From Alphaproteobacteria bacterium (lineage in GTDB: Bacteria > Pseudomonadota > Alphaproteobacteria > Rhizobiales > Aestuariivirgaceae): 5,333 bases of DNA. Made by a program: the position numbers and the translations under genes. Shown one piece after another: positions 1 to 5,333 of this stretch (the stretch's first letter is position 1; every line of letters starts with the position of its first letter). The notes beneath the pieces were generated by a model. That model worked only from the letters and a program-made list of their open reading frames with translations, had not been told where the DNA came from and did not search any database. The DNA lies in contig JAHEJE010000159.1 in NCBI GenBank assembly GCA_024639035.1, positions 1 to 5,333 of the forward strand. Direction: 5' to 3'.

Positions 1-135
1 GCCGACGAGGCGGCGCGCAAGGCCGATGAGTTCGCGCGCCGGGCGGCGGCGGATCCGCGCCTGCGCCCATTGCTCGACCACCACGAACCGTTTTTCCGCA
101 AGCTCAGGGCGCACAGGCTGGCAATCAGCGATTGA
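1..135 (+). CDS. C-terminal end of an unidentified protein (5' end outside window)
   Basis: Frame 1 is open from the left edge to a TGA at 133-135, giving the last 44 residues of a protein. The visible part is an Ala/Arg-rich charged helix, followed by a segment reading DPRLRPLLDHHEPFFRKL and ending AHRLAISD. Codon use is GC-rich and third-position-biased like the neighbouring genes, which supports real coding. A tail of the type 'hhxPFYxxLxAHRL' reminds me of some rhizobial sulfotransferase-like proteins, but that is recall from a very short stretch and I do not assign a function. The gene is on the same strand as the flavoprotein and ends 58 bp before it, so it could be the preceding operon member or an independent unit. 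Confidence 0.7.
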   Translation, partial: ADEAARKADEFARRAAADPRLRPLLDHHEPFFRKLRAHRLAISD

Positions 136-161
136 CAATCGGGGCGAGAAGCCTTTCCGAT
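132..161 (+). promoter_or_regulatory. Possible promoter of the flavoprotein-glpK unit
   Basis: A perfect TTGACA (-35 consensus) lies at 132-137, overlapping the stop codon of the upstream gene. Eighteen bases later, TCCGAT at 156-161 is only a weak -10 (3 of 6 matches to TATAAT). Transcription would then start near 168, leaving a leader of about 26 nt before the ATG at 194. The -35 match may be chance, since its first bases are constrained by the coding end. Read-through from the upstream gene is the alternative. Confidence 0.3.
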
Positions 162-182
162 GCGGTTCGCACTATCGCGTTC

Positions 183-186
183 GGAG
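183..186 (+). promoter_or_regulatory. Ribosome binding site that decides the flavoprotein start
   Basis: GGAG lies 7 nt before the ATG at 194. The reading frame stays open upstream to an ATG at 26, but that start would overlap the end of the upstream gene and add 56 residues with no family resemblance. The GGAG and the immediate start of the Rossmann fold after 194 fix the shorter start. Confidence 0.75.
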
Positions 187-193
187 ACACGAC

Positions 194-2614
194 ATGAAGA
201 CACAAACCCGGGCCGTGGTTATCGGTGGCGGCATCGCCGGCTGTTCGACGCTGTACCATCTGACCCAGGAAGGCTGGAGCGATGTGGTGCTGATCGAGCG
301 CGACGAACTGACCAGCGGGACGACCTGGCATTCGGCGGCTCAGGTGACCAATTTCGGCATGAACCAGACCATGGTCGGACTGAAATCCCATTCGATCCGG
401 CTGTACAAGGAGCTTGCCGAGGATCCGGATTACCCGATCAACTACCACCATGCCGACGGCGGCATCCGGCTGGCCAATACCGAGGCGCAGATGGACGGCT
501 ACCGCCATTTCGCCTCGATGGCGCGCGGCATGGATGTGCATTTCGAGGTGATCGATGCCGCCGAATGCGCCCGGCGTCATCCGTTGATTTCGACCGACAA
601 CCTGCTGGGCGGGCTGTGGGATCCGCTCGACGGCGACATCGATCCGGCACAACTGTGCCAGGCGTTGGCCCGGCGGGCGCGCACGGCGGGGGCTACGGTG
701 TACCGGCATACGCCGGTGACCGGGCTGACCCAGCACCGCGATCACACCTGGACGGTGCATACGCAAAAGGGCGACATCGCCTGTGAGATCGTGGTCAATG
801 CCGGCGGCTACCGGGTCAACGAGGTGGCGGCGATGATGGGCGTGCAACATCCGGTGGCGTCGATGGAGCACCAGTACTTCCTCACCGAGCCGATCCAGCA
901 GATCATCGATGCCGGGCACCGGATGCCCTTGCTGCGCTGTCCGATCAGCGACTACTACTGCCGGCAGGAAAAACAGGGCCTGCTGCTCGGCTTCTACGAA
1001 CAGGGCTGCAAGACCTGGGGCATGGACGGCATCGACCCGGACTTTACCAATGCGCTGTGCCCGGACGACCTCGACCGGGTGACGGACGTCCTCGAAGGGG
1101 CCTTCGAACGGATGCCGGCGCTGATGGAGGCGGGCATCCATACGGTGGTCAACGGGCCGATCACCTACACCATCGACGGGGCGCCGCTGGTCGGGCCGGT
1201 GCCGGGCAAGCGCAACGCCTTCTGCATCGTCGGCCTCAGGGCCGGGGTCGGCGAGGGCGGCGGCCATGGCTGGCTGCTGGCCCAGCAGATCGTCCATGGC
1301 GAGGCCTGCTACGACACCTGGTGCCTCGACCCGCGCCGGTTTACCGGCCACGGCAATGTGGAGCTGACGGCACTGAAGGCGATCGAGGACTATCAGAACG
1401 AATTCCGCTTCCACTTTCCGCATGAGCACCGGCCGGCCGGACGGCCGATCAAGACCACGCCGCTGACCCCGGTGCTGGCGGCTGAGGGGGCCGAGTTCAC
1501 CGTGGTCAACGGCTGGGAGCGGGTCGACTACATCAAGCCGGCGGCCGACTTTCATCCGAGCCTGGGGTTCCGGTTCGACGAGACCTTCGACGTTGTTGCG
1601 GGAGAGGTCGCGAACGTGCGCGACACTGTCGGGCTGTGCGAGGTGAACGGGTTCAACCGGTTCGAGATTTCGGGCAGCGATGCTCAAAGCTTTCTCGACC
1701 GGATGATCTGCGGCCGGCTGAACCGCACGCGCGGCCGGGTCGGCCTGGCCTACCTGCTGAATCACCACGGCATGGTCAAAACCGAGGCGACCATCGCCAA
1801 CCTGCCGGACGGGCGCATCTGGTACGGCTCGGCGGCGGCGGCGGAGTATCACGACATGGACTGGCTGACGGCCCATGTGGCGCCGGGCGAGGATGTCGGC
1901 ATCCGCTCGCTGACCAACGAGCACACGATCCTGGTGCTGGCCGGGCCGAAGTCGCGCATGGTGATGGCGGCGGTCAGCCGGGCGGATTGGTCGAAGAACG
2001 CATTTCCATGGCTGTCGGTGCGCAGCTGTTTCATCGGCATCGCCCCGGCGGTGGTTATGGCGGTGAGTTTTTCCGGCGAACTGGCCTATGAGATCCACGT
2101 GCCCAACACCCAGCTCTATGCCGCCTATCTGGCCTTGCGGTCAGCAGGTGAGGCGCTTGGGCTGAGGCTGTTCGGGGCGCGGGCGGTGGACTCGATGCGG
2201 CTGGAGAAAGGCTATCTGCACTGGAAATCCGACATCCTGACCGAGTTCGATCCCTTCGAGACCGGGCTGGACCGGTTTGTCAGCATGGGCAAGGGCGATT
2301 TCGTCGGCAAGGCCGCCCTTGCAGAGCGCACGGCCGGAGGCGCCGGCAAGCGGCTGGTCACGCTTCAGGTCGACTGCACACATGCCCCGGCGCACGGCGG
2401 TGCATCGGTGATCGTCGACGGGCGCGTGGCCGGCACGGTGACCTCGGGCGACTGGGGCCACCGGATCGGCAAGAACCTTGCCTATGCGTTCGTCGATGTG
2501 GATATTGCGGCGGTCGGAACAGCTGTCGCCGTCGACATTCTGGGCGATACAATTGCGGCCGAAGTGATCGCGCCGAGCCCCTACGATCCGGGCAACGAAC
2601 GGGTCCGGGCATAA
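194..2614 (+). CDS. FAD-dependent oxidoreductase with GcvT-like folate domain (dimethylglycine/sarcosine dehydrogenase family)
   Basis: The 806-aa protein has the length and layout of the DMGDH/SARDH family. It has an N-terminal DAO-type FAD domain (about 1-365), a short FAO_M-like linker domain (about 368-425), and a GcvT aminomethyltransferase-like half (about 430-800). The dinucleotide motif GGGIAG spans 11-16, with E35 as the likely ribose-binding acid. SGTTWHSAA at 41-49 matches the segment in which mammalian DMGDH binds FAD covalently through a histidine, here H46. HPLISTDNL (129-137), DGDIDPAQL (146-154), EHQYFLTEP (225-233) and DGAPLVGPVPG (328-338) are further family landmarks. In the C-terminal half, SFSGELAYEIHVP (625-637) and MRLEKGY (668-674) are typical of GcvT folds. 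E531 sits where T-protein has its catalytic Asp; as I recall, human DMGDH also has Glu there. Such enzymes oxidatively demethylate N-methyl amines in the cytosol and pass the C1 unit to tetrahydrofolate. The substrate (dimethylglycine, sarcosine or another) cannot be read from sequence. No signal peptide is seen. glpK follows after 18 bp, probably in one operon. Confidence 0.93.
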   Translation: MKTQTRAVVIGGGIAGCSTLYHLTQEGWSDVVLIERDELTSGTTWHSAAQVTNFGMNQTMVGLKSHSIRLYKELAEDPDYPINYHHADGGIRLANTEAQMDGYRHFASMARGMDVHFEVIDAAECARRHPLISTDNLLGGLWDPLDGDIDPAQLCQALARRARTAGATVYRHTPVTGLTQHRDHTWTVHTQKGDIACEIVVNAGGYRVNEVAAMMGVQHPVASMEHQYFLTEPIQQIIDAGHRMPLLRCPISDYYCRQEKQGLLLGFYEQGCKTWGMDGIDPDFTNALCPDDLDRVTDVLEGAFERMPALMEAGIHTVVNGPITYTIDGAPLVGPVPGKRNAFCIVGLRAGVGEGGGHGWLLAQQIVHGEACYDTWCLDPRRFTGHGNVELTALKAIEDYQNEFRFHFPHEHRPAGRPIKTTPLTPVLAAEGAEFTVVNGWERVDYIKPAADFHPSLGFRFDETFDVVAGEVANVRDTVGLCEVNGFNRFEISGSDAQSFLDRMICGRLNRTRGRVGLAYLLNHHGMVKTEATIANLPDGRIWYGSAAAAEYHDMDWLTAHVAPGEDVGIRSLTNEHTILVLAGPKSRMVMAAVSRADWSKNAFPWLSVRSCFIGIAPAVVMAVSFSGELAYEIHVPNTQLYAAYLALRSAGEALGLRLFGARAVDSMRLEKGYLHWKSDILTEFDPFETGLDRFVSMGKGDFVGKAALAERTAGGAGKRLVTLQVDCTHAPAHGGASVIVDGRVAGTVTSGDWGHRIGKNLAYAFVDVDIAAVGTAVAVDILGDTIAAEVIAPSPYDPGNERVRA

Positions 2615-2632
2615 CATGAGGATGACACAGCG

Positions 2633-4126
<1,494 letters not shown>

Positions 4127-4288
4127 TCAGTTCATGCCGGAGGCGAGGCTGGAATACAGACTGCTGAGGTTGGTGGAAATCAGCGGAAGCGTGGCGACCA
4201 GCGCCAGACCGGTTGCAGCAGCGATCAGGGCGTATTCAATCGCCGTGGCCCCGGTTTCATCGTGGACGAACTTCAAAAGACTTGTCAT
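4127..4288 (-). CDS. Flp/Fap-type type IVb pilin precursor
   Basis: This 53-aa protein has the classic Flp architecture: a short charged leader (MTSLLKFVHDETG, 1-13), a prepilin-peptidase site after G13, then ATAIEYALIA with the conserved Glu5-Tyr6 of the mature pilin and one hydrophobic helix of about 20 residues. The 40-residue mature part ends in a Ser/Leu-rich tail. Flp subunits are inserted in the inner membrane, processed by a TadV/CpaA-type peptidase, and assembled into tight-adherence pili. I chose the ATG at 4288 because AGGGAG at 4300-4295 lies 6 nt upstream of it. The longer open frame from 4339 adds 17 residues that do not fit a Flp leader. The gene is convergent with glpK and its stop codon directly abuts the glpK stop. 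No tad/cpa assembly gene is nearby, so it is an orphan pilin within this window. Confidence 0.9.
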   Translation of the reverse strand: MTSLLKFVHDETGATAIEYALIAAATGLALVATLPLISTNLSSLYSSLASGMN

Positions 4289-4396
4289 CTTGTGCTCCCT
4301 ATTTACACAGCGGCACACTATCCGACAAACTTGAACCAACTGCTAAACAACCGCAGTGAATTTTAGACGAAGTTGCGCGCGCCGCCCGAGATAGCG
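4289..4396 (-). promoter_or_regulatory. Intergenic region likely holding the pilin promoter
   Basis: This 108-bp gap separates the tadA stop from the pilin start, both on the minus strand. Its middle (about 4300-4370) is clearly richer in A and T than the surrounding genes, as expected for a promoter. On the minus strand TAAAAT (4365-4360) resembles a -10 box and would give a leader of roughly 65 nt, but no good -35 lies 16-18 bp upstream. A CTAAA (4343-4347) / TTTAG (4362-4366) inverted repeat could be a regulator site. No convincing rho-independent terminator for tadA is visible. The exact promoter is unresolved. Confidence 0.35.
4295..4300 (-). promoter_or_regulatory. Ribosome binding site of the pilin gene
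   Basis: Read on the minus strand, AGGGAG ends 6 nt before the ATG at 4288-4286. It is the strongest Shine-Dalgarno sequence in the window and fixes the start of the short pilin leader. Confidence 0.8.
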
Positions 4397-4852
4397 TTAA
4401 CGCCGTTCCCTGAAGAACTGGACCAGCAGCGCCTTTGCCCGGGTTTCGCCAATGCCGCTGTAGACGTCGGGGGCGTGGTGACATGTGGCCTGGGTGAAAA
4501 AGCGCGGGCCGTGCTCCACCGCACCCATCTTCGCATCGCCGGCGCCGAAATAGAGCCGGCGGATACGGGCAAACGATATCGCCGCGGCGCACATGGCGCA
4601 GGGCTCCAGGGTGACATGGAGATCGCAGCCGGTCAGCCGTTCGCTGCCGAGGACTGCGGCCGCTTTGCGGATGACCAGAAGTTCGGCATGGGCGGTGGGG
4701 TCGTGCAGCTCGATGGTGCGGTTGCCGGCACTGGCGATGACCGCACCGCCGGACCCGGTGACGACGGCGCCGACCGGCACCTCGCCGCGATCGGCCGCAG
4801 CGCGGGCTTCTTTCAGAGCAAGGTCCATGGCCGATTGAATGGTGTCTGGCAT
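4397..4852 (-). CDS. tadA: tRNA-specific adenosine deaminase TadA
   Basis: The 151-aa protein is a cytidine/deoxycytidylate-deaminase-fold enzyme of normal TadA length. It converts A34 to inosine in the tRNA-Arg(ACG) anticodon, allowing it to read CGU, CGC and CGA, and acts as a cytosolic homodimer. The zinc site is complete: H55 and catalytic E57 in PTAHAE (52-57), and C85 and C88 in LEPCAMC (82-88). GEVPVGAVV (23-31), GN at 43-44 and HDPTAHAE are TadA-type substrate-pocket segments, and the region AKMGAVEHG after the PCxxC motif is also typical. The ATG at 4852 is chosen because it matches the usual TadA N-terminus; a weak GAAGA (4864-4860) lies 7 nt upstream. The frame stays open further upstream to 5191, but that would overlap the divergent gene and encode unlike sequence. 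The gene is essential in most bacteria. It is divergent from the pseudouridine synthase across 77 bp. Confidence 0.95.
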   Translation of the reverse strand: MPDTIQSAMDLALKEARAAADRGEVPVGAVVTGSGGAVIASAGNRTIELHDPTAHAELLVIRKAAAVLGSERLTGCDLHVTLEPCAMCAAAISFARIRRLYFGAGDAKMGAVEHGPRFFTQATCHHAPDVYSGIGETRAKALLVQFFRERR

Positions 4853-4929
4853 CGCGCGGTCTTCGCATGTTCCAGCAGCAATGAAAACCCGGATATGGCG
4901 CGAAGCGGAAATTCGGTCTATCTGGAAGC
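4853..4929. promoter_or_regulatory. Divergent promoter region between tadA and the pseudouridine synthase
   Basis: These 77 bp must carry or overlap the promoters of both divergent genes unless one start lies inside the other gene. I see no consensus -35/-10 pair on either strand. TATCTG (4919-4924) could act as a weak -10 just ahead of the plus-strand gene and would give a nearly leaderless message, but no matching -35 is present. Confidence 0.3.
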
Positions 4930-5333
4930 ATGACCGATACGACGGACAGCCGCAACGCGCCCAAGGGCGAACGTATCGCCAAGGTGATGGCGCGGGCCGG
5001 GCTGTGCTCGCGGCGCGAGGCCGAACGCTGGATCGAAGCCGGACGGGTGGCGCTGAACGGCAAGACATTGACCTCGCCGGCGGTCGTTGTCGGCGAAAGC
5101 GACACGGTCGTCGTCGACGGCAAGCCGCTGCCGCAAAAGGAACCTCGGCGGCTGTGGCGCTACCATAAACCGGCGGGTCTGGTGGTGTCACACCGTGATG
5201 AAAAAGGGCGCCGGTCGGTGTTCGATGCCCTGCGCACCGAACTGCCGCGGGTGGTTTCGGTCGGCCGGCTGGACCTCAATACCGAGGGCCTGCTGCTGTT
5301 GACCAACGATGGCGAACTGGCGCGCAAGCTTGA
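4930..5333 (+). CDS. rRNA pseudouridine synthase, RsuA/RluB family (3' end outside window)
   Basis: The first 134 residues are visible and the frame is open at the right edge. An S4 RNA-binding domain occupies about 13-60, including RIAKVMARAGLCSRREAE and the GRVALNG turn at 39-45. The start of the catalytic domain follows at about 75. GRLDLNTEGLLLLTNDG at 112-128 is the hallmark motif of the RsuA/RluB/RluE/RluF family, with catalytic Asp at 115. These enzymes isomerise a specific uridine in rRNA to pseudouridine. The S4 domain excludes the S4-less RluE type; RluB (23S rRNA) is the likeliest, but RsuA or RluF cannot be excluded without the C-terminus. The start is forced: an in-frame TGA lies at 4882-4884 and no other ATG, GTG or TTG is in frame before 4930. 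The only Shine-Dalgarno-like sequence, GGAAG at 4924-4928, sits just 1 nt before the ATG. Confidence 0.93.
   Translation, partial: MTDTTDSRNAPKGERIAKVMARAGLCSRREAERWIEAGRVALNGKTLTSPAVVVGESDTVVVDGKPLPQKEPRRLWRYHKPAGLVVSHRDEKGRRSVFDALRTELPRVVSVGRLDLNTEGLLLLTNDGELARKL

Noticed and set aside
26..193. N-terminal extension of the flavoprotein to the ATG at 26
   Set aside because: It overlaps the upstream gene, adds basic low-similarity sequence, and the Rossmann motif begins directly after the ATG at 194, which has its own GGAG.
722..786. GC-rich repeats or breaks within the flavoprotein suggesting a frameshift
   Set aside because: The frame is continuous and all family landmarks appear in order across 806 residues, so there is no sign of disruption.
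125..2098. 657-codon open frame on the minus strand
   Set aside because: It lies entirely antisense to the well-supported flavoprotein. Long antisense frames are expected in high-GC DNA with strong third-position bias, and its Arg/His/Pro-rich translation resembles no family.
4301..4329. TTGTCG - 17 bp - TAAATA (minus strand) as the pilin promoter
   Set aside because: Spacing is good, but transcription would start only about 5 nt before the ATG and exclude the strong AGGGAG ribosome binding site.
4339..4357. ACTGC / GCAGT inverted repeat as a terminator for tadA or glpK
   Set aside because: The stem is only 5 bp with a 9-nt loop. On the minus strand no T-run follows, and glpK ends more than 200 bp away behind the pilin gene.
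4394..4403. Palindrome GCGTTAACGC around the tadA stop codon
   Set aside because: Ten bases, no loop and no following T-run, so it is not a terminator. Such short palindromes occur by chance, and half of it is coding sequence.
4373..4933. 186-codon plus-strand frame opposite tadA
   Set aside because: Antisense shadow of tadA, whose zinc-binding motifs are complete on the minus strand.

Overview
The window is GC-rich and fits an alphaproteobacterium, most likely of the Hyphomicrobiales (Rhizobiales). This rests on the codon bias, the style of the GcvT-type flavoprotein, a short Flp/Fap pilin, and tadA divergent from an RsuA/RluB-type pseudouridine synthase, an arrangement I recall from rhizobial chromosomes. 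The placement is an inference from sequence character, not from a marker gene. No rRNA, tRNA, CRISPR array, insertion sequence or phage gene is visible.

Left part (1-4126, + strand). The last 44 codons of an unidentified gene end at 135. A 58-bp gap follows, then an 806-aa FAD-dependent oxidoreductase fused to a GcvT-like folate-binding half (dimethylglycine/sarcosine dehydrogenase type). Glycerol kinase (glpK) follows after only 18 bp, so the two are probably co-transcribed. The flavoprotein should remove a methyl group from an N-methylated amine and pass the carbon to tetrahydrofolate. GlpK makes glycerol-3-phosphate. One pathway that would explain the pairing is breakdown of choline-containing glycerolipids, but this is speculative.

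Middle (4127-4396, - strand). A 53-codon Flp/Fap-type pilin precursor lies tail-to-tail with glpK, and the two stop codons are directly adjacent with no spacer. No other tad/cpa pilus assembly gene is in the window. A relatively AT-rich 108-bp gap lies upstream of the pilin and probably holds its promoter.

Right part (4397-5333). tadA (tRNA A34 deaminase, - strand) is divergent across 77 bp from an S4-domain pseudouridine synthase of the RsuA/RluB family, which runs off the right edge. Both are RNA-modification housekeeping genes.

Overall this is an ordinary chromosomal region. I see no convincing new system. The points most worth checking are the flavoprotein-glpK pairing, the loss of the FBP-binding arginine in GlpK, the orphan pilin, and a possible hairpin over the ribosome binding site of the flavoprotein.
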